From NCBI GenBank assembly GCA_001673575.1, contig LZME01000143.1:1-33047 (forward strand): a stretch of DNA of 33,047 nt, read 5' to 3'. Under the pieces are notes generated by a model. That model was not told where the DNA came from, made no database searches, and was given only the letters and a program-made list of their open reading frames with translations. Of this stretch, positions 25,446-32,893 are shown piece after piece. This stretch comes from Mycolicibacter heraklionensis. GTDB lineage: Bacteria > Actinomycetota > Actinomycetes > Mycobacteriales > Mycobacteriaceae. Within the stretch, counting starts at the first letter, position 1. Every line of letters begins with the position of its first letter. A program made the position numbers and the translations under genes.

Positions 25446-26681
25446 TTACGCGCGCGGGATCTCCGCCGCGATGGTGTTCATCAGCGCGGTGTAGCGCTTG
25501 GCCTCCGGATCCTGGCCCGGCTTGCCGCTGGAGATCAGCCCGGCCGAAAGCCCTCGCTCGGGGTCGGTCCAGATAGCGCAGTTGACCAGGCCCAAATGCC
25601 CGAACGCGGCGGGCGCGCCGCGGCCGAACGGCCCGAACCGCTTGGACCCCAGCATGTAACCGGTGCCCCAACGCAGCGGCGCCAGCCCGGTGGCGACATC
25701 GGGCCGCAACCGGCGGCACTGCGCCGTCGCACCCCGCAGAGTCTCCGGCGACAGCACCCGCACCCCGTCGAGTTCGCCTCCGCGACGCCAGATCTCGGCG
25801 AATCGCGACAGCTCGAACGCGGTGGAGATGGTGTTCGACGACGGCACCACCGTGGTTAGGAAGAACGGGCTGTTGGTGACCGGGATGATCTCGTACACCG
25901 ACCCGCCGATCGCTTTGCGGAACACCGCGACCGCCGCGCCGGTCGGCTGCTTACCGGTGGCATGGCTGGGCGCCACCAGCGGAATGTCTTGTGGGGCAAC
26001 GCCATAATTGGTCCACCGGAAGCCCAACGGGTCCAGGATCTCGGTGGCCAGCACGTCGCGGATGTCTTTGCCGGTGGCCGCCCGCACGATCTCCCGGGTC
26101 AGCGGCCCCCAGGTCAGGGCGTGGTACATGTGCATCAGCCCGGGCGGGTACACCAACCGCAGGTTGGCCAGCTGCGCCTGGGCGTACTCCGGGTCGTCGG
26201 CGCGGTTGAGGTCGGGCTTGGGCCCGGTGGCGAACGGCACCCCGGCGCTGTGTGTCATCACGTGCCGAATAGTGGTGCGGTGCTTGCCGTGTCGGCCGTA
26301 GTCGGGCAGGTAGTCGCTGACGCGATCATCCAGGGAGAAGGCGCCGCGCTCGGCCAGCATGTGCATCACGGTGCTGGTGATGGCCTTGGCGGTCGAGTAC
26401 ACACAGAACGGCGTGTCCACGCTCACCGGGACCAGCTCGGCGTCCTCGGGATCTTCGGGACCGTTGCCCCAGCCGTGCCCGATCGCCCGGTTGAGCACCA
26501 CGCGACCGTTGTGGCGCAGGCACAACTGGATGGCCGGGTGCAGGCCGGCGGAATACCAGTGCCGGGCGGCCTGCCAGATCCGTTCCACGGCCGCCGGGTC
26601 GATACCGGAGTGGTCCTCGTCGCCGATCACGGTCACGGCGTCGAGGTCGGCGGGGATACGGACGGTGCCGTCAGGAGTCAT
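25446..26681 (-). CDS. lipE: LipE-like serine hydrolase / beta-lactamase-fold esterase
   Basis: A 411-residue protein of the class C beta-lactamase / CubicO esterase fold, matching M. tuberculosis LipE (Rv3775) as I recall it. The nucleophile motif SxxK is S96-T-A-K99 in PFCVYSTAKAITS; Y186 in MHMYHALTWG is the likely catalytic tyrosine; GHLGLVN near the C-terminus fits the third motif (HxG). No signal peptide, so probably cytosolic or membrane-associated. It is the last gene of the echA21 operon, starting 10 bp after the tesB stop with a weak GGCGGG ribosome site. Substrate is unknown; lipid or acyl ester hydrolysis is suggested by its neighbours. Confidence 0.85.
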   Translation of the reverse strand: MTPDGTVRIPADLDAVTVIGDEDHSGIDPAAVERIWQAARHWYSAGLHPAIQLCLRHNGRVVLNRAIGHGWGNGPEDPEDAELVPVSVDTPFCVYSTAKAITSTVMHMLAERGAFSLDDRVSDYLPDYGRHGKHRTTIRHVMTHSAGVPFATGPKPDLNRADDPEYAQAQLANLRLVYPPGLMHMYHALTWGPLTREIVRAATGKDIRDVLATEILDPLGFRWTNYGVAPQDIPLVAPSHATGKQPTGAAVAVFRKAIGGSVYEIIPVTNSPFFLTTVVPSSNTISTAFELSRFAEIWRRGGELDGVRVLSPETLRGATAQCRRLRPDVATGLAPLRWGTGYMLGSKRFGPFGRGAPAAFGHLGLVNCAIWTDPERGLSAGLISSGKPGQDPEAKRYTALMNTIAAEIPRA

Positions 26682-26691
26682 GCCCGCCAGG

Positions 26692-27573
26692 TTACGTGGG
26701 ACGCCGAGCTCCGCCCCGGCCGAAATAGAGCTCCTGGGTCGCCAGGCAGACCAGCTGCCCCGCCCGGTTGTACATCGTCGAGGTCGTCAGGCCGCGTCCG
26801 GCGATGCCGCTGGGCGTGAACTGGTCCGAGAGCACCCAGTCCGAGAGGTCGACGGGGCGCTGGAACCACAGCGCATGGTCGATCAGCGCGTTGAAGGTGC
26901 TGGCCTGGTTGGTGCGCCGCATGGCCAGCGCGGCCTCCACCATGGTGGTGCCGGACAGGTAGGTCAGCAGGGCACTGTGCATCGCGGGATCAGCGGGCAC
27001 CGCCTCGGCGGGTTTCCACCACAACCGCAACCGCGGCGATGGCTCGGCGCGCTCCATGGCGATCCGCGGCGGTGCGTCCACGTAGCGCAGGTCGAAGGGG
27101 TGCGGCTGGACCCAGTAGCCACCGAGTTCATCGGCGTAGGCGGACAGTTGTTCCTGCGACGACGGCAGCGAATCCGGGTCGGGGACATCCGGTATCGGCT
27201 GCTGGTATTCCGGTGCGTCCACGGCGGTGGTGAACGACGACAGCACCTCGAGTAGGATCTGGCCGTCCTGGCGGGCGGTGACCTGGCGCGTCGACAGCGT
27301 GCCGCCGTCGCGGGCCACCTCCACGTGCAGGTCGACCGGGCGGCGGGCGTCCCCGGCCCGCAGATAGTAGACGTGCACGCTGTGCGGCACCCGCCCCGGC
27401 GCGGTGCGGCTGGCGGCGATCAGCGCCTGGCCGGCGATATGCCCGCCGACGATGTGGTGGATCCGGTTGTCCAGCTGGGTGGCCACGAAGTGCTCGTCGT
27501 CGACGCGGTCGACGTCGAGGGTGGCGATGATGTCGGCCAGGGCCGGCTGGCGGTGCGGCACGTCGGCGCTCAT
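26692..27573 (-). CDS. tesB: TesB-type acyl-CoA thioesterase II
   Basis: A 293-residue double hot-dog acyl-CoA thioesterase that hydrolyses acyl-CoA to free fatty acid and CoA in the cytosol. The N-terminal half has GGHIAGQALIAASRTA and VHVYYLRAGD; the C-terminal half has LIDHALWFQRPVDLSDW, TPSGIAGRGLTTS and LVCLATQELYFG. The Asp of DHALWF, the Ser/Thr of TPSG and the Gln of ATQE match the usual catalytic set. The ATG overlaps the stop codon of the SMR gene as ATGA, indicating translational coupling. The frame is open further upstream, to 27804, but that part overlaps the SMR gene. Confidence 0.9.
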   Translation of the reverse strand: MSADVPHRQPALADIIATLDVDRVDDEHFVATQLDNRIHHIVGGHIAGQALIAASRTAPGRVPHSVHVYYLRAGDARRPVDLHVEVARDGGTLSTRQVTARQDGQILLEVLSSFTTAVDAPEYQQPIPDVPDPDSLPSSQEQLSAYADELGGYWVQPHPFDLRYVDAPPRIAMERAEPSPRLRLWWKPAEAVPADPAMHSALLTYLSGTTMVEAALAMRRTNQASTFNALIDHALWFQRPVDLSDWVLSDQFTPSGIAGRGLTTSTMYNRAGQLVCLATQELYFGRGGARRPT

Positions 27574-27893
27574 GCGTGCGCCCCCATCTCCATGAGGTAC
27601 ACGCCCGCGCCGATCAGCACCACGCCACCGGCCATCACCGGGGTGAACGGATCGTCGAACAAGAACCGGGCCAGCACCGCCGTGGCCGCCACGCCGATGC
27701 CCGACCAGACCCCGTAGGCCACCCCGACCGGAATCCCGCGCTTGAGCACCATCGCCAGCAACACGAACGACACCACATAGCCGACGGCCACCGGGATCGC
27801 CCACTGCCAGCGGGAGAAGCCGTCGGAGGCGCGCATCGACAGCGTTCCGGCGACCTCGAAACCGATCGCTCCCAGCAGCAGCAGCCAGGCCAT
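27570..27893 (-). CDS. SMR-family multidrug / cation transporter
   Basis: A 107-residue small multidrug resistance protein with four predicted membrane helices, working as a dimer and exchanging protons for cationic or guanidinium-type substrates. The essential membrane glutamate is E13 (AIGFEVAGT), equivalent to E14 of EmrE; the WSGIG motif lies in helix 3 (YGVWSGIGVAATA). The ATG at 27893 overlaps the echA21 stop as TGATG, and the 3' end overlaps the tesB start, so it is embedded in the lipid operon. A longer frame up to 27983 overlaps echA21 and is not family-like. Substrate class cannot be read from the sequence. Confidence 0.9.
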   Translation of the reverse strand: MAWLLLLGAIGFEVAGTLSMRASDGFSRWQWAIPVAVGYVVSFVLLAMVLKRGIPVGVAYGVWSGIGVAATAVLARFLFDDPFTPVMAGGVVLIGAGVYLMEMGAHA

Positions 27894-28717
27894 CACTCGC
27901 CGGTGAACTCGGGCTTGCGTTTGCCCATGATGGCGCCGATACCCTCCATCAGGTCTTTGGACGCCAAGAACGCCGAGTTCCACGCCGCGACATAGCGCAG
28001 GCTGGCCGCCACCCGGTCGGTGCGCTGCTCGTCCAGAACGTCTTTGACCCCGGCCACGGTCAGCGGCGGGTTGGCGGCGATCTCGGTCGCGGTGGCGTGG
28101 GCGGCGGCCAGGCAGGCCTCGGCGTCGGCATAGACGTCGTTGACCAGGCCGATCTTCTCGGCCCGGGCGGCGTCGATGTCCTTGCCGGTCAGCGCGAGTT
28201 CACGCAGGTGACCGTCGGACAGGATCAGCGGAAGCCGGGCCAGGCTGCCCACATCGGCGACGATCGCCAGCTTGACCTCGCGCACGCTGAACTTGGCGTC
28301 GGCCGCGGCGTAGCGGATGTCGACCGCCGAGATCAGGTCGACCCCGCCGCCGATGCACCAGCCCTGGATCGCGGCGATGGTCGGGGTGCGGCAGTCGGCC
28401 ACCGCGGTGATCGCACCCTGCATACGCTGCAGCTCGCGGTGGAAGTCCGCCCGCGGCCGGGCCAGCGCCCCCTCGGCCAGCATCGGTGTCATGGTGCCGC
28501 CCATCGCGGCCAGATCAAGCCCGTAGCTGAAGTTCTTGCCGGAGCCGGTCAGCACGATCGCCCGCACGTCGCGGTCGGCGTCCAACTCGGCGAAGACCCC
28601 CGGAAGCTCCGCCCAGAACGCCGGGCCCATCGCATTGCCCTTGCCCGGCCCGATCAGCGTGACCTGGGCAACGTGGTCTTTGATCTCGACGGTGAGGGAT
28701 TCATAGGTCTCGGCCAT
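27893..28717 (-). CDS. echA21: EchA21-like enoyl-CoA hydratase/isomerase, dienoyl-CoA isomerase signature
   Basis: A 274-residue crotonase-fold enzyme, the same length as M. tuberculosis EchA21 (Rv3774) as I recall it. The oxyanion-hole segments are SYGLDLAAM and WCIGGGVDLISAVDIRY. D127, E147 and D155 (GGGVD, VREV, VADVG) have the same spacing (20 and 8 residues) as the Asp-Glu-Asp triad of rat delta3,5-delta2,4-dienoyl-CoA isomerase, so isomerisation of dienoyl-CoA in beta-oxidation of unsaturated fatty acids is more likely than plain hydration. It is the first gene of an operon with SMR, tesB and lipE. A -10 TACGGT lies 7 nt before the ATG, implying a leaderless mRNA. Confidence 0.9.
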   Translation of the reverse strand: MAETYESLTVEIKDHVAQVTLIGPGKGNAMGPAFWAELPGVFAELDADRDVRAIVLTGSGKNFSYGLDLAAMGGTMTPMLAEGALARPRADFHRELQRMQGAITAVADCRTPTIAAIQGWCIGGGVDLISAVDIRYAAADAKFSVREVKLAIVADVGSLARLPLILSDGHLRELALTGKDIDAARAEKIGLVNDVYADAEACLAAAHATATEIAANPPLTVAGVKDVLDEQRTDRVAASLRYVAAWNSAFLASKDLMEGIGAIMGKRKPEFTGE

Positions 28718-28740
28718 ACTCCAGACCGTAGCGTGGACCT
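28718..28740. promoter_or_regulatory. Divergent promoters with overlapping -10 elements
   Basis: Only 23 bp separate the start codons of echA21 (-) and the DinB-like gene (+). Minus-strand TACGGT (28730-28725) and plus-strand TAGCGT (28729-28734) share two base pairs; each lies 6-7 nt before its start codon. Both transcripts would be leaderless and the promoters mutually exclusive at any moment. Confidence 0.55.
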
Positions 28741-29316
28741 ATGGCCTCCGATCTGCGACCCGGTCCCGACGCACCCCCTGCCGACGAGCTGGCCGGCGCC
28801 GAAGCCGCCCTCGCGGTGTTGGCGCAGGTGCTGCATCACATCAGCAGCGACGAATTGACCAAGCCGACGCCGTGCTCGGAATTCGACGTCGCGCAGCTGA
28901 CCGAGCATCTGCTGAACTCCATCCGCGTCCTGGGTGGCGCGGCCGGCGCTGTGTTTGCCGACAGCGACACCGCCGAGTCGCCGGAACGGCAGGTCATCGC
29001 CGCGGCCCGGCCCGCTTTGGACGCCTGGCACGGCCGTGGCCTGCAGGGCTCCGTCGCGATCGGCCCCAACGAGTTGCCTGCGACGATGGTGGTGGGCATT
29101 CTGTCGCTCGAGTTCCTGGTGCACGCGTGGGACTACGCGACGGCCACGGGCCGCACGGTGCAGGTGGCCGAACCGCTGGCCGAGTACGTATTGAGCCTGG
29201 CGCACGCGATCATCACCCCGGCGGGCCGGGTGCGAGCGGGGTTCGATGACCCGGTCGACGTCCCCGATTCGGCGTCTAGCCTGCAGAAGCTGATCGCCTT
29301 TACCGGACGGTCATAG
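28741..29316 (+). CDS. TIGR03086-type DinB / mycothiol-isomerase-like metal-binding protein (Rv3773c-like)
   Basis: A 191-residue protein of the TIGR03086 group, related to the N-terminal domain of mycothiol-dependent maleylpyruvate isomerase and DinB. The four-helix bundle carries the likely metal ligands H56 (QLTEHLLNS), E124 and H128 (LEFLVHAWDYATATG). PTPCSEFDVAQL is the usual opening motif. The family is taken to be thiol- or mycothiol-dependent transferases; the substrate is unknown. It is divergent from echA21, as Rv3773c is from Rv3774 in M. tuberculosis (from memory). The ATG follows the -10 by 6 nt. terC follows after 56 bp on the same strand. Confidence 0.85.
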   Translation: MASDLRPGPDAPPADELAGAEAALAVLAQVLHHISSDELTKPTPCSEFDVAQLTEHLLNSIRVLGGAAGAVFADSDTAESPERQVIAAARPALDAWHGRGLQGSVAIGPNELPATMVVGILSLEFLVHAWDYATATGRTVQVAEPLAEYVLSLAHAIITPAGRVRAGFDDPVDVPDSASSLQKLIAFTGRS

Positions 29317-29357
29317 CCTCGCAACCTGCTGTCCAGTCCAGCGTCGTTCAAGGTGCC

Positions 29358-29363
29358 TAGCGT
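29358..29363 (+). promoter_or_regulatory. -10 element of the TerC gene
   Basis: TAGCGT lies 9 nt before the ATG at 29373. The leader is too short for a manganese riboswitch of the kind found before some TerC/Alx genes. Confidence 0.4.
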
Positions 29364-29372
29364 GGGTAGGAC

Positions 29373-30359
29373 ATGGACATTGCCGGATGGTTATGGGCAT
29401 TGACGATCGTCGGCCTACTAGGGCTCCTGGCGTTCGACTTCTTCATGCATGTACGCAAGGCACACATTCCGACGTTGAAGGAATCCGCGCTCTGGTCCGC
29501 CGGCTACGTCGGTGTCGCCGTGCACTTCGGGGTTGGCGTGTTTGTCTTCGGTGGAGCTGATCCGGGCTCGGAGTACTTCGCCGGCTACGTCACGGAGAAG
29601 GCGCTTTCGGTCGACAACCTGTTCGTATTCCTGGTCATCATGGCCAGCTTCCGAGTGCCGCGCGCCGACCAGCAGAAGGTCCTGCTGTTCGGGATTGTCA
29701 TGGCGTTGGCCGCCCGCACCGGCTTCATCTTGCTCGGCGCCGCGCTGATCAACCGTTTCTCCTGGGTTTTCTACTTCTTCGGCCTGCTCCTGCTGCTGGC
29801 GGCGGGCAACATGCTCAGGTCGGGCAGCGCAGAGGAGGCCCACCGAGCTCCCGATGTCATCGTCGGGCTGGTGAAGAAAGTGGTGTCCACCACCGAGCGC
29901 TATGACGGCGACCGACTGTTCACCCGCATCGACGGGCGCTGGGCGATCACCCCGATGGTGTTGGTGATGCTGGCGATCGCCGGCACCGATGTGCTCTTCG
30001 CGCTCGACTCGATCCCGGCGATCTTCGGCCTGACCCAGAACAGCTACCTCGTGTTCACCGCGACGGCTTTCTCCCTGCTGGGCCTGCGGCAGCTCTACTT
30101 CCTGATCGACCAACTGCTCGACCGGCTGGTGTACCTGTCCTACGGATTGGCGCTGATCCTCGGGTTCATCGGCGTGAAGCTGATCATGCACGCGATGCAC
30201 GAACAGGGCGCCGGCGGCATCGAGATCGGCACCGGACCGTCGCTGCTGGTGATCGTCGGTGTGCTCACGGGCACCGTCATCGCCTCGCTGCGCCACCGCC
30301 GGAAAGCGCCGGACGCAACCCGGAGCGACACCGATCCCGGACTGGTGCTGCGCCGTTGA
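29373..30359 (+). CDS. TerC/Alx-family integral membrane metal transporter
   Basis: A 328-residue inner-membrane protein with about nine hydrophobic helices. Family signatures are both present: YVTEKALSVDNLFVFLVIM (E75, D81) and AGTDVLFALDSIPAIFGLT (D206, D212); the acidic residues within helices are the presumed metal-binding sites. Members export manganese, or insert it into exported proteins, in other bacteria; some are linked to tellurite resistance. The central loop (150-190) and the C-terminal tail RHRRKAPDATRSDTD are cytosolic by the positive-inside rule. It is followed 17 bp later by a convergent small gene. Confidence 0.92.
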   Translation: MDIAGWLWALTIVGLLGLLAFDFFMHVRKAHIPTLKESALWSAGYVGVAVHFGVGVFVFGGADPGSEYFAGYVTEKALSVDNLFVFLVIMASFRVPRADQQKVLLFGIVMALAARTGFILLGAALINRFSWVFYFFGLLLLLAAGNMLRSGSAEEAHRAPDVIVGLVKKVVSTTERYDGDRLFTRIDGRWAITPMVLVMLAIAGTDVLFALDSIPAIFGLTQNSYLVFTATAFSLLGLRQLYFLIDQLLDRLVYLSYGLALILGFIGVKLIMHAMHEQGAGGIEIGTGPSLLVIVGVLTGTVIASLRHRRKAPDATRSDTDPGLVLRR

Positions 30360-30376
30360 CGGCGTAGCGGGTTGGC

Positions 30377-30565
30377 TTACCGGCGGTCGCCTTCGGTGTC
30401 GTCGAAGAACCGCCATTGGCCGTCGAGATCGACCTCCATCCGCCACCCCAGCTCGGTGTTGTCAGCTTTGACGTCGACGAGCCAGGCGTGCGCGTCTTCG
30501 GCACTGGCGATGTCTTTGGTGTCCACGACTTCGCCCCGTGGGTCCAGCACTCGGTAGGTAGACAT
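30377..30565 (-). CDS. Small conserved-looking protein, 62 residues
   Basis: A 62-residue acidic protein (MSTYRVLDPRGEVVDTKDIA opening; WLVDVKADNTELGWRMEVD; ends DDTEGDRR). It has no signal peptide or membrane segment. Balanced composition, a clean frame and correct orientation with the genes upstream suggest a real gene; I believe similar short proteins exist in other mycobacteria but cannot verify it. The ribosome site is weak (AAGG next to the ATG). It lies 72 bp downstream of the DUF4334 gene and is convergent with terC. Confidence 0.65.
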   Translation of the reverse strand: MSTYRVLDPRGEVVDTKDIASAEDAHAWLVDVKADNTELGWRMEVDLDGQWRFFDDTEGDRR

Positions 30566-30637
30566 GCCTTAGGGGGTTCCCGCCCACCGGCACGGCGAAT
30601 CGTGGCGATCCGCCTCAATCCCGCTCAGGGCGCGGCG

Positions 30638-31108
30638 CTACACCCGCTCGAGATAGAAGTAGAAATACCGGCCGTTATCCAACACTCCTGCTTTGCCGTT
30701 CATGATGCCCAGCACGGTGTTGTCGTCGACCCGCTTGAAGTGGTCATGGGTGGGCTGACCGTCATAGACCATGGTCGCTACCACCTCGCCACGGAACTCC
30801 TCGGCCCACAGGCTCGCCTCACCCTTGCCGAGTTGGGTGTTGGAGAACTTGTTGCCGTCCTCGTCCAGGCACACCAGCGGCTGCACGTCGGTGATCGAGT
30901 TGAACGTCTTGCCGAACCAGCGGGCCTTCTCCAACAGGCCGTTCATCTTGTGGCCGGTGATGAACTCCCCGCCGCGCCACTCGCCGATCATCTGCTCGAC
31001 GGTGGCCGGTGGCAGCGCCGCCCAGAATTCGTCGATCTCGGCGTCGGGGATCTGCCCGGTGCGCTCCTTGAGCGCATTGAACGTCTTGCGGGCCAGCTCG
31101 TCATTCAT
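30638..31108 (-). CDS. DUF4334 / GXWXG-domain protein
   Basis: A 156-residue protein. The N-terminal GXWXG domain has IGEWRGGEFITGHKMNGLL and WFGKTFNS; the C-terminal DUF4334 domain has LVCLDEDGNKFSN, GKGEASLWAEEFRGEV, ATMVYDGQPTHDHFK, DNTVLGIMNGKAG and RYFYFYLERV. The fold is probably a lipocalin-like barrel; no biochemical role is established to my knowledge. I chose ATG at 31108 (MNDELARK), with AAAGGTAG upstream, and not the ATG at 31147, which falls inside a hairpin. It is in line with the SRPBCC and pat genes, separated by 89 bp that hold an inverted repeat. Confidence 0.87.
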   Translation of the reverse strand: MNDELARKTFNALKERTGQIPDAEIDEFWAALPPATVEQMIGEWRGGEFITGHKMNGLLEKARWFGKTFNSITDVQPLVCLDEDGNKFSNTQLGKGEASLWAEEFRGEVVATMVYDGQPTHDHFKRVDDNTVLGIMNGKAGVLDNGRYFYFYLERV

Positions 31109-31124
31109 GGGGCTACCTTTCTCT

Positions 31125-31185
31125 GCCGAGCGTGAAGGTGGCTTCACTCTCGGCGGTCGAACGTGAAGCCACCTTCACGCTCGGC
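31125..31185. repeat. Perfect 23-bp inverted repeat
   Basis: The arm 31125-31147 (begins GCCGAGCGTGAAGG) is exactly complementary to 31163-31185, with a 15-nt loop that itself holds a partial repeat CTCGGCGGT. It lies between two minus-strand genes, so it may terminate or attenuate the upstream transcript. The sequence resembles dispersed extragenic palindromes of mycobacteria. Confidence 0.9.
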
Positions 31186-31197
31186 GGTGGTATGGAC

Positions 31198-31611
31198 TCA
31201 GGCGGCCTTGTTCACGGCCCGCTTGAGGCCGAAAAGCAGGCCCTGCGCCAACACCGCGGCGACCCCGGGCAGCCGGTTGTCGGCGCTGACGGTGTAGCTG
31301 ATCTCGGTGCCGGAGCCGGTCGACCGCAGGGCCACGTTGCCGACGTAGTTGCGGAACGGGATGCCCGAGACGCCCCGGTAGCTCAGCCGCTGATCCGGCT
31401 CGAACGCAATGATCTCCTCCACCAGCGGCGCCATGCCCGGCACCGCCTGGATGCGACGCTGGGCGCCGACGCCGTTGGGCTCGGGTGTGCCCGGCCGGAT
31501 CACGGTGATCTTCAGTCCGGGGGCCCAGCTGGACATGCCCTCGTAGTCGGAGAGCACCGCCCACACCTGAGCGGTGGATGCGGCGACGGTGGCGGTCGCG
31601 GTCGCGTGCAT
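31198..31611 (-). CDS. SRPBCC (START-like) family protein
   Basis: A 137-residue SRPBCC-fold protein: TATATVAASTAQVWAVLSDY, EGMSSWAPGLKITVIRPG, PLVEEIIAFEPDQRLSYRG, GTEISYTVSADNRLPG. The fold holds a deep hydrophobic pocket for lipids, polyketides or sterols; the ligand is unknown. It starts 11 bp after the pat stop, with a strong AGGAGG ribosome site overlapping that stop region, so the two are co-transcribed. A much longer frame extends upstream through pat but is only a shadow. Confidence 0.88.
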   Translation of the reverse strand: MHATATATVAASTAQVWAVLSDYEGMSSWAPGLKITVIRPGTPEPNGVGAQRRIQAVPGMAPLVEEIIAFEPDQRLSYRGVSGIPFRNYVGNVALRSTGSGTEISYTVSADNRLPGVAAVLAQGLLFGLKRAVNKAA

Positions 31612-31622
31612 TTCGTTCCTCC

Positions 31623-32669
31623 TCAGCGGTACGTCTGTGCGAACCGTAACAGCGCGTCGTTCTCCTCCGGCGCGCCGATGGTCACCCGGACTCCGTCTTG
31701 CCCGTAGGGGCGGACGACGATGCGGGCCGCCGCGGCAGCGGCTACGAAGTCGGCGGTGCGCTCGGCCAGCGGCAGCCACACGAAGTTGGACTGCGAATCC
31801 GGCAGCTCGAACCCGGCTTCGCGCAGCGCTGCCGACACCCGGGCCCGCTCGGCGACCACCGCGTCGGTGCGAGCCATCAGCTCTTCGGCGGCGTCCAGGG
31901 AGGCGATCCCGGCGACCTGCGCCACGCTGGACACCGTGAACGGCACGTAGACCTTGCCCAGTGCGGTGATGATCTCCGGATCGCCGACCGCGTAGCCCAG
32001 CCGCAGACCGGCCAACCCGTACGCTTTTGAAAACGTGCGCAGCACAACCACATTCGCGTGGCGGCGCACCAGTCCCAGGCTGTCGGGGAGCAGGCCGTCG
32101 CGGATGTACTCCACGTAGGCCTCGTCGATGGCGACCAGAATGTGCGGCGGCACCGCGGCGACGAACCGCTCCAGCGCGTCGGGGTCGACGACGGTGGAGG
32201 TCGGATTGTTCGGGTTGCAGACGAAGATCAGCCGGGTGCGCTCGGTGATGGCGGCCAGCATCGCGTCCAGGTCGTAGGTGTGCTCGCGCAGCGGCACCTG
32301 CACCGGAACGGCGCCGGCGGTGCGTACCTGCAGCGGGTAGATCTCGAAGCTGCGCCAGCCGAACACCACCTCGTCGCCGGCGCCGGCACTGATCTGGATG
32401 AGCTGCTGGCACAGGCTCACCGATCCGCAGCCGGCCGCCACGTGCTCTCGGACGAACCCGACATGCTCGGCCAGCCGGTCGCGCAGCGCGGCGTAGCCGT
32501 TGTCCGGGTAGCGGTTGGTGGTGGCCAGAGCGGCTTCGACGGCTTTGGCCACGCTGGGCAGCGGGGGGAACACCGTCTCGTTGCTGGCGAGTTTGATCGA
32601 TCCGGGGACCGTCTTGCCCTCGACGTAGGCTGGCAGCGCGGCGATCTCCGGGCGCAGTCGGGCGGTCAC
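31623..32669 (-). CDS. pat: Aromatic amino acid / histidinol-phosphate-type aminotransferase (Pat, HisC2)
   Basis: A 348-residue fold-type I PLP aminotransferase, very close to M. tuberculosis Rv3772 (HisC2/Pat) as I recall it, which transaminates aromatic amino acids. Motifs: KLASNETVFPPLPSV (substrate loop), NRYPDNGYAALR, CGSVSLCQQL, FVCNPNNPTSTVV, IDEAYVEYI (PLP Asp) and RTFSKAYGLAGLRLGY with the PLP lysine at about residue 215; VRPYGQDGVRVTIG near the end holds the carboxylate-binding Arg. I chose GTG at 32669: TATGCT (32682-32677, minus strand) lies 7 nt upstream and fits a leaderless mRNA, and the protein then begins like Rv3772 (VTARLRPE). ATG at 32681 is the alternative. It heads an operon with the SRPBCC gene. 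Confidence 0.92.
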   Translation of the reverse strand: MTARLRPEIAALPAYVEGKTVPGSIKLASNETVFPPLPSVAKAVEAALATTNRYPDNGYAALRDRLAEHVGFVREHVAAGCGSVSLCQQLIQISAGAGDEVVFGWRSFEIYPLQVRTAGAVPVQVPLREHTYDLDAMLAAITERTRLIFVCNPNNPTSTVVDPDALERFVAAVPPHILVAIDEAYVEYIRDGLLPDSLGLVRRHANVVVLRTFSKAYGLAGLRLGYAVGDPEIITALGKVYVPFTVSSVAQVAGIASLDAAEELMARTDAVVAERARVSAALREAGFELPDSQSNFVWLPLAERTADFVAAAAAARIVVRPYGQDGVRVTIGAPEENDALLRFAQTYR

Positions 32670-32676
32670 GGACCAC

Positions 32677-32682
32677 AGCATA
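32677..32682 (-). promoter_or_regulatory. -10 element of pat
   Basis: TATGCT on the minus strand, 7 nt before the GTG at 32669. If active it makes the ATG inside it unusable as a start. Confidence 0.45.
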
Positions 32683-32725
32683 TGTGTGTCGTTGGTGGTC
32701 TTGTTGCCCGCATCAACCCCGCGGT

Positions 32726-32755
32726 TTCAGAACTGGGGGAGTGATCCGGTACCCT
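32726..32755 (+). promoter_or_regulatory. Promoter of tRNA-Ser(GCT)
   Basis: TTCAGA (32726-32731), an 18-bp spacer and TACCCT (32750-32755), 12 nt before the mature tRNA end. Confidence 0.5.
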
Positions 32756-32767
32756 CAACGAGTTCGA

Positions 32768-32856
32768 GGAGGCGTGCCAGAGCGGCCGAATGGGACTCAC
32801 TGCTAATGAGTTGTCCCCTTTACGGGGGACCGGAGGTTCAAATCCTCTCGCCTCCG
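32768..32856 (+). tRNA. tRNA-Ser (anticodon GCT)
   Basis: Acceptor arms GGAGGCG/CGCCTCC, anticodon stem ACTCA/TGAGT with loop CTGCTAA, a long variable arm (TTGTCCCCTTTACGGGGGAC), T-loop TTCAAAT, discriminator G. CCA not encoded. Confidence 0.96.
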
Positions 32857-32893
32857 CAACGGCCGGGCTTGCTCGACCGACAACTGAAGACCG

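Noticed and set aside
29317..29372. Manganese (yybP-ykoY) riboswitch before the TerC gene
   Set aside because: The 56-bp gap is too short and lacks the conserved elements of that RNA.
31109..31147. Upstream ATG for the DUF4334 protein (MKPPSRSAEKGSP)
   Set aside because: It falls inside the 23-bp inverted repeat; the extra residues are encoded by the hairpin and not by family sequence.
31612..32676. 492-residue frame running from the SRPBCC gene back through pat
   Set aside because: The upstream part is an alternate frame of pat with Arg-rich low-complexity sequence; the SRPBCC gene has its own strong ribosome site at 31611.
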